A stretch of 64,000 nt of DNA from Albula goreensis (taxonomy: Eukaryota > Chordata > Actinopteri > Albuliformes > Albulidae). Location: NCBI GenBank assembly GCA_022829145.1, contig CM040763.1, positions 9,037,141 through 9,101,140 on the forward strand. Direction: 5' to 3'. Each line of letters opens with the position of its first letter. Position 1 is the first letter of the stretch. The notes below the pieces were generated by a model, which had not been told where the DNA came from, made no database searches, and was given only the letters and a program-made list of their open reading frames with translations. This document shows positions 55,601 to 64,000 of this stretch, piece after piece. Made by a program: the position numbers and the translations under genes.

Positions 55601-58600
55601 TGTTTTTGACAGGTTTGGTCACAACTACTTCAAGAAGACTGGACAGAGAACAGCAGGGGGAACATATTCTTGAGGTAAACACATTCGTTTTGCATTAATG
55701 CATGTCAATATTTCAGTCAGCAGTCTCAGTGAGACTCTTTGCGTTGCGTGCTCGGCTGTTTTGTTGAACTCACTCTAGTCCATACAACGTGGCCATTGTA
55801 TTTGGAGGTGTATCATGTCATTGAAAGATTTGCATTTCTGAGGGAAGGCTCATTTTTATTTTTTGACGGACCAATGTTGATAAAATGTTGAGAAAATGTT
55901 GATAAAATGCTAAAAATATGTTTCTGTTTTCTACTTCTGTTCAAGTCCGACACTTAACTGAGTAAAGATGGGAGGAAACTGTTATACAGTCTGAACAGTT
56001 AAATACTTATTTGTGTTTTGTTCTTCGTATGTATCAGACAAGTCATGCTTCACACCTGGGCGGATTAGGATGGAACTCTTTTTCCTTTTTCTGATTGACT
56101 GGTATCCATGGAGACTGCAGAACTCTTAGGGATGGTCATTTGTATCAGCGGTCCTGCAGAAGGCAATCCAGTAACCGTTCCCCTGAGGAGCAGAGTAGCG
56201 GCCCATTCCCTCACTGAGCATGAGTGGCCGGGCTATTTCTCGGTCTCCCTGCCCAGAGTATGAAGCGATCGCAGTGGAAGTTAGCTCTCAGCAGTAACAG
56301 GCTCTTGTTGACCTTGTGACTGGGTCCACTGTTAGGAGGCCACCAGAAACAGGCTCCCTTACTTACTCATGCCTCATACCAAATGAGACACCAGGCAGTG
56401 CTTGTGTGCAAGGACTGAGGAAATAGGGTGTGGGGCATCCCTCTGTCAGCACAGAGGGGACCCTGGAAAGGGCCTCCAGGGCAGTTTTTATGGTATTACA
56501 ACCATAGGCCGCTGCATCTATTTCTGAACCACAAGGTCCCACCCACTGGTCAGTGGTTGTACCCTATATTAAGCATACGAACGACCAAATGTGACTCCAG
56601 GACAACACATGTCAGGAACTGTGTCCATCAAGGCACCCGGCTATTTCTTTCCACTTATCGAGCTGGTTTGTCATAGTTCTGAGAGAGCCTGCCGGGTGGA
56701 TTATATAAGCAGACTCGTCCAACTCTTCAAGATCATCATCTTCCTCTGCTTGCCAAGTTTTGACCATTGTGCTCTGACAGAAAACACCCATTTCTTGTTG
56801 ACACATTGAGCCATTGATTGTTATTGGTTATTGGTGAATTGTTTATCTTTTGCAGCTAATGGAATCCAACAATGAATCAGAATAAAGAGAAATTGAAATG
56901 TTTATGACATACATGCACAGAGCCACACTCATAGGATCTCTTTTCTCAACGTTTACTCATACACTAAGATTTGGCTCTAATTGGCTTCATTTTACATTCA
57001 TTAATGTTCTTAAACTGTCTTGTGTTTGCATTTATTTTTGTATCTTAATAGCACATACAAGATATTGTTTCCATGATTACTTGACTTGACTCCCCCCTCC
57101 AAGTGGTTGATGGGAGATTTTCTGTCACAGCAGGATTTAGTTTTAGTGTTGAGCTGAAATTTGCATAGCCCAGAGTTGGGTTGTCAAAACCTTCCTGAAG
57201 CTTCAATTTGGTCATAATTATTGGGTTATTTATAGAGAACATGACACCGATCTTTGAATTGCTTCAAATAAAGTATTATTTTCGAGCTCTTTTGTAAGTT
57301 TTTAATTAATGTTTTGTGGTCCAATGCTGCAGCAGCCTCTGACTGTTTCACCACAGGATTGGACAGAGTTAGTCACAGCTCATGACAAACTATTTATTTT
57401 CTTCTTTTTTCAAATACCGTGCATACAGTTCAAGTGTCTAATTTGTATGTGTTCATTTCTGTATTTAAACCAAGCCATTTTGGTGATGGACAGTTTTAAT
57501 GGTCTGTTTTTGAAATGTAATGGATGGAATTAATCCTATAATTAGGCTTATGTTTAAAATGGATGTTTTTATAATGCCACAGACAGGTTGTCCATACTCA
57601 AAGCTACTCCTGAGAGAAACATCCATGTGTAAAGTGATAAACTGTTTAAGCCATCCAAATCCACTCTCAGAAATCTGCAAGCACCAATCGGATTGCTGGA
57701 TGTTTATCATATAAAGGTTGCCAACATTTTCCAGAGATGGGGTGTCTGGCATTAAGCCTGAGGAAATACATTCTAAAAACATAAATGTGGGAAAACTATA
57801 ACTGGATATAGATTTTCCCTGATTGATTTTTTTATTGTGTAAGTCTTGCATTACTGTAATGCATCCATTTTTGATTCTCTTAGCACCTTTGTCAATTTTG
57901 TCACATCCAAGACCTGCTTGATGAAATCACAACACAGAATTAAGTACCACCCCCATTTTCACCTCTTGGGAATCTCTTGTATGGCCTTGACTGATTAGAT
58001 GTATTTACAGGCAGATCAGCTGAGAGATGCCACCATTAAAAACACAAACAGAGCTGTTTACACATACCCTCCCAGTTCCCCCGAGTGTCAGCGAGTAATG
58101 TGGAAGCTTTTATGAGTTCCTTATCCGTTCTGCTCCAGTTAACTCCCCATTCTCCCGCCCACACCACCTTTGCAGATCACAGTCACCGATCACGGCACCC
58201 CTCCCAAATCTGCGGTGGTGAGGGTGATCGTGATTGTGCTGGATGAAAATGACAACAAGCCTCAGTTCCTGGAGAAGGTCTACAAAATCAAGCTCCCAGA
58301 CAGAGAGAGAGCTGAGCGGGAGAGGTCTGCCAAGCGGGAGCCCGTCTACCGCGTCATAGCATCGGACAGAGACGAGGGCCCCAACGCCGAGATATCCTAC
58401 AGCATCGAAGAAGGGGACGAACATGGAAAGTTCTTCATCGAGCCCAAAACTGGGCTGGTATCCTCCAAGAAATTTTCCTCGGCTGGAGAGTATGACATTC
58501 TCACGGTAGGTTGGTCTAATGCGGGGGGGGGGGGGGTCCAGTCTTATTCACGAGGGACAGGTGAGGGTACAGGATTACCATCACTGGAACATCTGATTCA

Positions 58601-60594
58601 AGCAGTTAAGGTCTTGATTGAAGGCCATGACTAGTTCAGTAATATCTTGTAAACCCATTGCATACGTAATTAGCATGCTTCTTTTACTCAGTATCACTAA
58701 TGTTTGCAGATTAAAGCTGTGGACAATGGTCGTCCTCAGAAGTCGGCCTCCTGTCGTCTGCACATCGAGTGGATCCCAAGGCCAGAGCCGTCTTCCAGGC
58801 CCCTCAACTTTGAGGAGTTACCCTTTACCTTCTCTGTGATGGAGAACGACCCTGTGTCTCACATGGTCGGGGTCATCACCACGGAGCCCACTGATTCACC
58901 CATCTGGTTCAACATCACAGGTAAACAAGAACTCCAGTGTTATTCTGCTTTCTGGGATGGGGTGAGGTGTTTTTCTACAGTGTGTGCGTGTAATTACACT
59001 GTCTTTCAAAATCGCCTTTCCCATTTTTTAAATGAAAATGTGCAGACTTAGTAAGGATAGAAAAAACCTTCCTGTCATTTAACTTCCTCATTGTAACTTT
59101 CTTACTGTGATGTGGACCATGTAATTCTGATAAAGTTTCTTGCTGAAGGTTTTTGCCTCTTTTCTCTGTCCTAATCTACTTTCCTCCCTACCAGTCTCTG
59201 ACTGACTTCTCTCTGTCTTCTGTTTTGCTGCTTCAACACTTTTCTTTTCATTTTGACTTTTTTTTCTGATTTTGCAAGGAGACATACAGGCTAAAGAATT
59301 GTTTCACATCGTTCAGATGGCTTGTGACCTGAACTGTACAGCAGAAGGTATCTGCTGAGATCTCCTAATTTACCTGCTGGTATATGTAGAGATCTGTGTC
59401 GATGTTGGTGTCACTGTGTTGTGTTTGTCCAAGGTGCAGTTGTATTCTTATTTGATAGTGCTTGTGCTTGTTGCTTTGATGCTTGTTTCTGAGAGAATAT
59501 ATTGACTCAATTTTAACAAGCAAAATACAGCTGGGTCTACATGTATACTGTTGGCATCATAAAAAATACCTTGTGTCTCCAAAAAGAGACATGCTTCAGA
59601 ATTGAGAATTTTTGTTCTGTCATTACATCGTAAAATTTTTAGTTGCATGTTGTTTGGTGTTTTGAACGCATTTTATCACTGAAACACTGACAGCATACAG
59701 CTAATGAAAATCCCTGTTCATGAATTGAATAGAAAAAAGGAAATAGGATTGTTTTTTGTGCCACAGAGTACATGTATATGTATTGAAGATGCATGCACTG
59801 TGTTTAACTTTTTAAGATTTTAAACTACACCCATGTAGTGAAATTGGTGTTATTAATTTAACATATACTTATATTGAAAAAAAACAGGTGGTAATTATGA
59901 CAGTCGCTTTGATGTGGGCAAGGGCAGCGGAACCATCATCGTGGCCAGACCCCTCGATGCAGAACAGAAATCAAATTACAACTTGACAGTGGAGGCAACA
60001 GATGGAACCAACTCTATCAGCACCCAGGTAATTGAATTGCTAATGAAATATTTATAGAAAGTAGGGTTTTTTTCTAGAGAACCTTCAGGTGCGCCTTGTC
60101 ACAGGACAGTCTCAATATGGCAGGATCTCCAAAAAAAACTGGAGAAGTGTTGCTCTGAAAAGTAAAAAGAAAAAGAAAAAGGTGGCAGTACATGATGAAC
60201 ACTTGATGACAGTTAATTGCTAATGAGTCTCAGAAAAACTGTGCGGGTGTCTTGTTCTGACAATCAGAAAAAGCCACTGAAAAATAGCTTCACTCTGAAG
60301 TATGTGGATAATCTTGTTGCTGCATTTTAGTTGAATTCTTTTCCAGGTATATGCCATCACCCTCAGAGGACCCCTGCCATCGATTTGCCAGATAGGATCC
60401 ATATTGAAACTCCTGTTTTATTCTTACTTTACTGTGTAATTGCACGACTTTTCAGTGGGTTCATTAGTGATACCACAACGGCACAGGGACTCCAAAGTGG
60501 GAGTGGGTTTAGGTGGCTCTGCACAGCTTTCCCCAGCAACTGGCTTTCCCTAGCAATCACCCAAAATGCACTTGCTCTGACTGTTATCATAATT

Positions 60595-60655
<61 letters not shown>

Positions 60656-63600
60656 TTATAAGTTCTTTTCAAACATCAGTGTTTTCAGATACAAAAGGTG
60701 TCACTCTGCATTGAAGCTTTCACTTAAGTGCAATTAGCTTAGCAATTGTAATGACTCAGATAGCTTTTATTATGGCCATGCCTCTTCAATGAAATACTTC
60801 TTTCATGCTGCCATCCAGCAGTTGTTATTAATGGATATTTCAAACTGTTGTGACAATCTTTTACATCAGTACTAACGATGAAGAATTCAGGCATTAAATG
60901 AAAATGATTTAACACAAATTGATTATAACTGACATTTTTTTCTTTATGAGAATAGCAACATACAAAAGAATGTTTTAATTAAATTAGTCAGGGTGCATAC
61001 AGTTCAACAGTGCTATGTATTTTAAGTCGGCCGTAATTAAAATGATGGCTTTTGTTTGGCCTTGTCGCTTTCAGACCAAATCAGTCTCTGGTGCAGAGTG
61101 CTAAATTATTCAGCTTTTGATATGAGTCGGTGTCTATGACATCGAACAGCACAAGAACTACGCAAACTGTTTTTGCTGTTTTCTCTGCTGGGATTTGAAT
61201 ACAAACATGGCCCACATCGGTCCCCCTTGAGGTTGGTGGGGTTTCCATCCAACCAGGCACTCATTCAGCTGACAAAGGCACAGGCTAAAGGGAGCAACCA
61301 GCAGTCAGAGGCAACACCAGCAGCCAGTCAGTGGTGAACCCCCAGCCACTCCAACCCGCCCCCCCCTCCCTCCCACCCCCCAGTTTCACCAGCCAGGCCC
61401 TTGGTTTCAGATGAAAGAGCTCAGCAATAATAACTTTATGAAACATGTAAGTGCTGATGTGTAGTAGGAATCTCATCAATTTCACAAGATAATCCACTTC
61501 AAATGGGATGAAAAGAAATGAAGTTTTCTTTCGGCTGTGCAAGCCACGCTGTAGTGGCAAATTTGAGCCGCCAAATTGGTTGTTAGACGTAGTGCTTTTT
61601 TTTTTTAACTTGAATGTAGCCTCCTGGACTTTTCATCTCGACCCCCATCTCTCAATCCTTGCTAGTCCTTCAACTCTACAAATGTATTCTCGTCTTGTCA
61701 CCCTTTGCAAATTAAATGAAAATCAGCTTGTGTTGATGGGAGAAACCATGTCTCCTGAGCAGTTGTAGAAATCTCTGGCCTTTATTTAACATCTTGCTTT
61801 GAGAATTTCTGCTCTAAATGCTCATTTTATTTACATGAATTACAGTCTACAGTTATGTTATACCAGTATACCAGTATGTAAACATGCAGTTAAAATGCAC
61901 ACAGTGGAATCTACCTGGCATGAGCTGAGGTGTTTCATAAATGTCACAGGTTTATGGTATTGATTGCAGAGGAATTCACATACCAGTTTATTATTTATCA
62001 TATTCACATCCAAGGTTTTACCTTCAGTCCTGAGACAATTGTTTATTCATGTTTTATGAAGCTATATGAGTGTTCTCGATATGCTGATTTAATCACTCTG
62101 ATACGTGTTTAGATGAGGCAAGTATCTGAACCGCTGAGCAGTATTTCTTCTCACAGCAATACTGTTGATTGGTTTTAAAAAGTACTTTCTCTCTAAAAGT
62201 TTTTTAAATGAATCAAGTTTTAGAATTAAAGTACAAATCTATAGTGCCAGAGAGATATTTTGGGAAATGTTACCCAGTATTACAACAGATGTTCTGGAGA
62301 AAATCACATTGCAGCTGTGTACTAAAACAAGATACTTAATCAAAATCAGTTTTGTCGCTTTAAAAATTAAATCTGACTGTTATAGCTAAAATCGTGTCAA
62401 AGCCGTCTTTCTATTATGCTCATCTCGCTTTGAAACTTCTCCTGCTCGATCTGCACCACAAAGCAGGCTGTATATTTTTTCCCTCCTTCACAGATGTCTG
62501 AATGTATTTTATTTTTTCTCACTCAAAAGTGAGAAAAAATAACTTGAATTACTTTTGACAGATACTTTTGACAGAAATGTGTGAATATCTATAAATAAAC
62601 TTCACAGCGAAAAGAAGAAAAATACAAAGAACAAAGAAATATGGGGATCTGATTGTTGGGGTGGGATGGTTAAATATTGAAGTGCAGAGGGAATGTTGTT
62701 TCGGCCAGAGCTACCACCTGGAAGGACATACAGCCGCTAATACTGTCTGTGTGCTGCGTGCAGCAGTGCAGTGATGGACAGCTGCTCTGTGCAGGTGTGT
62801 AAATGGGGTCCTCTGGGTACAGTCCTCATCAGGTCTCTGAGAGCAGCTCCTGTACATACATGCCAGGTGCTGTCTGAGATGCTTGCAGCAGATGTGATTC
62901 GGATTGACGTGCCTTAAGAGTAGGCTGAGGTCCCTCGTGTGCACTATTGTAGCAGACGTGCATGCACGGGTATGGACAGAACTTTAGCAAGCGGCAGTAA
63001 TGATTTCTGTTGCACGAAACAAAACAATTCAGTGTGTTTAAACGATAACTCAGAAATGGGACCCAACATGACAGGGAAGGACAGTATTTGAACAGCAGCA
63101 GCTTCCACAAGGCAATACTCTGCCGTGGGCCCCTCCAAACCTGGCACCGCCCCCGATGCCAGTGACTCTGGCCTTGCTGTGGGTCCCTCTGCGGCAGCAT
63201 TAATTTAGACTAGAGTGGATTTCACTCCAGACTCCCATTCACTCTCTCACTTTAGGGACCAGGGCTGTATTGGCAATGTATCTGATAAGCATCTCTGAAT
63301 TGTGTGAAAGGCAGCAGGCACGCTAAGGCTGCACTGGCGGGGAATCAAAACATCTGTTCTCTCTTGTCTTTGTTGTTTAGGTATTCATCCAAGTAATTGA
63401 TACAAACAACCACAGGCCGCAGTTCTCTCAGCCCAAGAACGAGATTAGCATCCCCGAGGACACTCCGCCCGAGACGGAGATCCTGCAGATCAGCGCCACC
63501 GACCGGGACGGGAAGAACAAGATGACATACACACTGCTGAGCAGCACAGACCCGTTCAGCCTGAGGAAGTTCCGTCTGGATCCGGGGACGGGCCTCCTCT

Positions 63601-63656
63601 ACACTGCCGAGAGGCTGGACCACGAGACCATGCGCAGACACACTCTCACTGTGATG
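33241..63656 (+). CDS. fat1: Protocadherin FAT1 homologue, N-terminal third (8-exon model; partial, runs off right edge)
   Basis: FAT1 is a giant type I membrane cadherin at cell-cell contacts and the leading edge. It regulates actin dynamics, planar polarity and Hippo/Wnt output. Joining the seven coding exons gives about 1,531 residues that follow remembered human FAT1 along their whole length: signal peptide, then consecutive cadherin repeats with DXD, LDRE and DXNDN-type calcium motifs. FAT1 is favoured over FAT2 and FAT3 by N-terminal strings such as AKTY, KIVSGD and [14 protein letters not shown]. All introns are GT-AG with phases 1,1,0,0,1,0,0, and the large second exon is typical of FAT genes. 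The laminin-G, EGF, transmembrane and cytoplasmic parts lie beyond the window. Oddities are a one-base frameshift in exon 2 and a possible extra cassette exon in intron 6. I cannot tell whether this is a fat1a- or fat1b-type copy. Identity is from remembered homology, not a search. Confidence 0.93.
34273..34284 (+). other. fat1: Frameshift in fat1 exon 2 (one base missing)
   Basis: The frame from the ATG reads Q-F-S then CCG TGA. The homologous protein continues Q-F-S-S-V-K-V; here V-K-V-V-H-V appears in the next frame starting at GTG 34281. Adding one base between 34276 and 34280 would rejoin the frames. There are no splice signals and no other stop in over 4.5 kb of coding sequence, so this is an isolated one-base deletion or a consensus error. 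Confidence 0.9.
36784..36810 (-). other. G-quadruplex-prone C-rich tract
   Basis: C-runs of 5, 5, 6 and a later 3 are separated by A and by AACCG. The minus strand has four G-tracts. It lies about 285 bases inside intron 2. Confidence 0.65.
37575..37657. repeat. (GT)n microsatellite
   Basis: An 83-base uninterrupted run in intron 2, flanked by a short ACACAC patch on the far side. Confidence 0.99.
40490..40690. promoter_or_regulatory. Candidate intronic enhancer in intron 2
   Basis: A locally CpG-richer, complex stretch (gcgtgaggcgcgg, then tttcgatgcgagttgcatg) stands in AT-rich intron. It carries no ORF of note. Confidence 0.25.
42344..42442. mobile_element. Small foldback MITE-like element
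   Basis: The arms gtggattaagcctagtccta and gggctgggcttaatccgtg are inverted copies around a 50-base centre. Elements with GGATTAAGCCTAGTCC ends are widespread in fish genomes. It has no coding capacity. Confidence 0.65.
43450..43764 (+). CDS. fat1: fat1 exon 3: end of cadherin repeat 10, start of 11
   Basis: The exon is 315 bases, phase 1 to 1. The acceptor is tttgccctag (AG at 43448-43449); the donor is ACTG followed by GTAAGC (GT at 43765). Joined to exon 2 it restores [15 protein letters not shown]. It contains the linker [17 protein letters not shown] and ends in FFAIDPKTG, matching the FAT1 family almost residue for residue. The open frame also extends upstream of the acceptor, but that part has no FAT1 similarity and is intronic. 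Confidence 0.93.
48028..48650. mobile_element. Possible fossil non-autonomous repeat
   Basis: The left end (gcctggtggcccactgtg, then tgctggtttctattccaacc) and the right end (ctctccaggaccagtgttgg) resemble, in opposite orientation, edges of common teleost interspersed repeats of the type 'tggtcctggagagc ... ggttttcattccaacc'. The interior is not recognised and the ends match each other only weakly, so this may be two separate fragments. Confidence 0.4.
48690..49130. promoter_or_regulatory. Candidate intronic enhancer in intron 3
   Basis: This is unusually complex, higher-GC sequence for an intron, with AATTA/TAAT cores (cgtcatttgtaatcat, cgtaattgctgtcagc, gctgattaacgtgg). Opposed 93-101 codon open frames over it look like by-products of the composition. 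Confidence 0.3.
53105..53263. repeat. 159-bp near-perfect palindrome (hairpin)
   Basis: The left arm (53105-53180) and right arm (about 53188-53263) are reverse complements with roughly 85 percent identity by eye and only about 7 bases between them. The outer ends are actaccaca and tgtggtagt. It could be a foldback MITE or the source of a long hairpin transcript. Confidence 0.85.
54396..54573 (+). mobile_element. tRNA-derived SINE
   Basis: The 5' part resembles a tRNA gene: gtggtatagcagttagagagc gives an A-box-like element, and the sequence ending ccacaggttaaattgcc gives a decayed B-box. A tRNA-unrelated body follows and the 3' end reads gagtatctgctaaata, like the L2/UnaL2-type tail shared by many fish SINEs. 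It is inserted in fat1 intron 3. Divergence from consensus-like boxes suggests it is old and inactive. Confidence 0.75.
55359..55430 (-). mobile_element. L2/UnaL2-like tail fragment, reverse orientation
   Basis: The + strand reads gtttagccatttcacagatg then cttttaattcaaggtt. This is the reverse complement form of the same fish tail (TTTAGCAGACGCTTTTATCC-like), strongly decayed. Confidence 0.55.
55613..55674 (+). CDS. fat1: fat1 exon 4: short exon in cadherin repeat 11
   Basis: This is a 62-base exon with acceptor gtttttgacag (AG at 55611-55612) and donor GAG followed by GTAAAC (GT at 55675). After completing the split glycine codon it encodes 20 residues, [20 protein letters not shown]. This contains the LDRE calcium motif and fits exactly between exons 3 and 5. 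It enters in phase 1 and leaves in phase 0. Confidence 0.92.
55675..58175 (+). other. fat1 intron 4
   Basis: This is 2.5 kb of mainly unremarkable sequence. A short degenerate tandem repeat of AAAATGTTGATA-like units lies near 55875-55912. No exon or recognisable mobile element is seen. Confidence 0.85.
58176..58505 (+). CDS. fat1: fat1 exon 5: end of cadherin repeat 11 and most of 12
   Basis: The exon is 330 bases, phase 0 to 0, with acceptor cctttgcag (AG at 58174-58175) and donor ACG followed by GTAGGT. It reads [12 protein letters not shown], then the linker [10 protein letters not shown]. Next comes the unusually basic and acidic stretch [14 protein letters not shown], seen in similar form in human FAT1, then [13 protein letters not shown] and [10 protein letters not shown]. 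Third codon positions are markedly G/C-rich compared with the first two thirds of exon 2. Confidence 0.94.
58506..58709 (+). other. fat1 intron 5 with a 14-base G run near the donor
   Basis: This is the shortest intron (204 bases). A pure G14 run at 58523-58536 begins 17 bases after the donor GT. Intronic G-runs close to donors are known splicing enhancers bound by hnRNP F/H. The homopolymer is also a likely length-error site. Confidence 0.75.
58710..58920 (+). CDS. fat1: fat1 exon 6: end of cadherin repeat 12, start of 13
   Basis: The exon is 211 bases and follows a 204-base intron. The acceptor is atgtttgcag and the donor is ACAG followed by GTAAAC (GT at 58921). It reads [22 protein letters not shown], split here as [12 protein letters not shown] then [10 protein letters not shown], and ends VGVITTEP...WFNIT plus the first base of a glycine codon (phase 1). 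It matches the FAT1 segment with the conserved IEWI and non-canonical linker. Confidence 0.93.
58921..59887 (+). other. fat1 intron 6
   Basis: This is 967 bases by the standard model. It is split by the candidate 69-base cassette exon at 59279-59347, preceded by an extended CT-rich tract from about 59155. Nothing else is seen. Confidence 0.8.
59279..59347 (+). other. fat1: Candidate cassette exon of fat1 (69 bases, 23 residues)
   Basis: A long pyrimidine tract (about 59215-59273) and TGCAAG acceptor precede a 69-base open segment followed by GAAG and a GTATCT donor. Phase 1-1 matches exon 6 and exon 7, so inclusion would keep frame and insert 23 residues between WFNITG and GNYDS. The insert begins [11 protein letters not shown] and ends with CDLNCTAEG. 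It would add two cysteines and one N-C-T glycosylation sequon to a loop of cadherin repeat 13. I do not recall this segment in human FAT1, so it may be an alternative exon or a chance open stretch. Confidence 0.45.
59888..60027 (+). CDS. fat1: fat1 exon 7: middle of cadherin repeat 13
   Basis: The exon is 140 bases. The acceptor is aaaaaacag (AG at 59886-59887) and the donor is CAG followed by GTAATT. It enters in phase 1 and leaves in phase 0. It reads [15 protein letters not shown], then [16 protein letters not shown], then [12 protein letters not shown]. The LDAEQ form of the LDRE motif and the NLTVEATDG strand are typical of FAT1 at this place. Confidence 0.92.
60598..60652. repeat. (TA)n microsatellite
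   Basis: A 55-base alternating AT run in intron 7. It is self-complementary. Confidence 0.98.
61010..61230. promoter_or_regulatory. Candidate intronic enhancer in intron 7
   Basis: Complex unique sequence with ggccgtaattaaaatg, tgctaaattattcagc and several CpGs. It is distinct from the flanking repeats. Inferred from texture only. Confidence 0.25.
61355..61381 (-). other. Strong G-quadruplex motif on the minus strand
   Basis: The + strand has C-runs of 3, 8, 3, 3 and 6 separated by single bases. The minus strand therefore has five G-tracts with one-base loops. Confidence 0.8.
62511..62540. repeat. Perfect 13-bp hairpin
   Basis: attttttctcact and agtgagaaaaaat are exact reverse complements around caaa, in fat1 intron 7. 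Confidence 0.95.
63381..63656 (+). CDS. fat1: fat1 exon 8: end of cadherin repeat 13 and most of 14
   Basis: The exon is 276 bases, phase 0 to 0, with acceptor tttgttgtttag and donor ATG followed by GTACAT (GT at 63657). It reads [16 protein letters not shown], then [18 protein letters not shown], then [11 protein letters not shown] and [17 protein letters not shown]. The linker has N where the family usually has D in the DXND position. This is the last exon in the window; the next exon should begin with a valine-arginine-aspartate type strand. Confidence 0.93.
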
Positions 63657-64000
63657 GTACATTAACAACTTGCCTAACCTCAGAGCCAGCTATCACCTGT
63701 CACCTGAATCACACTGTCACCATGAGGGCAGCAGGGCCAGTTCCAGTGGAGGCTAGCGGAGCCAGTGTCCCTCCATCCCCCACCCCTTTGTGCAATTAGA
63801 TAATTAAATAACATTTAAGTATTATATACCTGATCCCCATAAAATAACGACAAGCCTCAACCTGTCTCCCCCATTTGAAATTGTCTAGAACCACCACTGT
63901 GAACTGGCCTTTCTCACCCCTACCCTACCTCGGCACTTAATGATATGTTATAGGTTGAGTAAATGACTACTATTGGTTGTGACGTTTACAAATTCATACC
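63657..64000 (+). other. fat1 intron 8 (start only)
   Basis: The sequence follows the exon 8 donor. No cadherin-like coding sequence appears before the window ends. Confidence 0.85.

Larger units (their letters stand above)
43765..55612 (+). other. fat1 intron 3
   Basis: At 11.8 kb this is the longest intron. It contains a repeat-like block at 48028-48650, an enhancer-like stretch at 48690-49130, a CpG-bearing block near 51000-51260, a short (CTG)n/(TAA)n patch at 50658-50693, a 159-bp hairpin at 53105-53263, a tRNA-type SINE at 54396-54573 and a reverse L2-like tail at 55359-55430. No exon is convincing. Confidence 0.85.
60028..63380 (+). other. fat1 intron 7
   Basis: This 3.35-kb intron holds a (TA)n microsatellite at 60598-60652, an enhancer-like stretch at 61010-61230, a strong G-quadruplex-prone C-run at 61355-61381, and a perfect 13-bp hairpin at 62511-62540. 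No other exon is supported. Confidence 0.85.

Noticed and set aside
58110..58424. 104-codon minus-strand frame over fat1 exon 5
   Set aside because: Antisense shadow of a high-GC coding exon.

Overview
The window looks like nuclear DNA from a ray-finned fish. It is AT-rich and mostly non-coding. It holds long (TG)n microsatellites, a tRNA-derived SINE, fragments resembling fish L2/UnaL2 3' tails, foldback MITE-like repeats, and one large split gene with canonical GT-AG introns. The species cannot be named from the sequence alone. There are no operons, CRISPR arrays, phage genes or other prokaryotic systems.

The single gene I can support is the 5' third of the protocadherin FAT1 (fat1) on the + strand. 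A CpG-rich stretch at about 29.3-30.4 kb, in otherwise CpG-poor DNA, probably holds the promoter and a non-coding first exon ending near 30435. Intron 1 follows. A giant exon 2 (33214-36498) carries the start codon (33241), the signal peptide and the first nine and a half or so cadherin repeats. Six more coding exons follow: 43450-43764, 55613-55674, 58176-58505, 58710-58920, 59888-60027 and 63381-63656. All have good AG/GT borders and compatible phases. The gene runs off the right edge. About 1,531 residues are encoded here, roughly cadherin repeats 1-13 and part of 14 of a receptor whose human counterpart has 34 repeats and about 4,590 residues.

Two features of the gene stand out. First, the reading frame of exon 2 breaks after codon 346 (about 34273-34280) by the loss of one base, while everything else reads cleanly. 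This is either an assembly error or a recent null allele. Second, a 69-base open segment (59279-59347) in intron 6 has a strong polypyrimidine tract, an AG acceptor, a GT donor and matching 1-1 phase. It looks like an unannotated cassette exon adding 23 residues, including two cysteines and an N-glycosylation sequon, to a cadherin repeat.

Region by region: 1-29.2 kb is upstream intergenic DNA with microsatellites, inverted repeats, a SINE/LINE tail and several TAAT-rich or unusually complex stretches that may be conserved enhancers. 29.2-33.2 kb is the promoter, exon 1 and intron 1, flanked by two convergent CTCF-like motifs. 33.2-63.7 kb is the fat1 exons separated by introns of 0.2-11.8 kb, which contain a 159-bp hairpin, a small MITE, a SINE, G-quadruplex-prone tracts and more enhancer-like stretches. 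63.7-64 kb is the start of intron 8.
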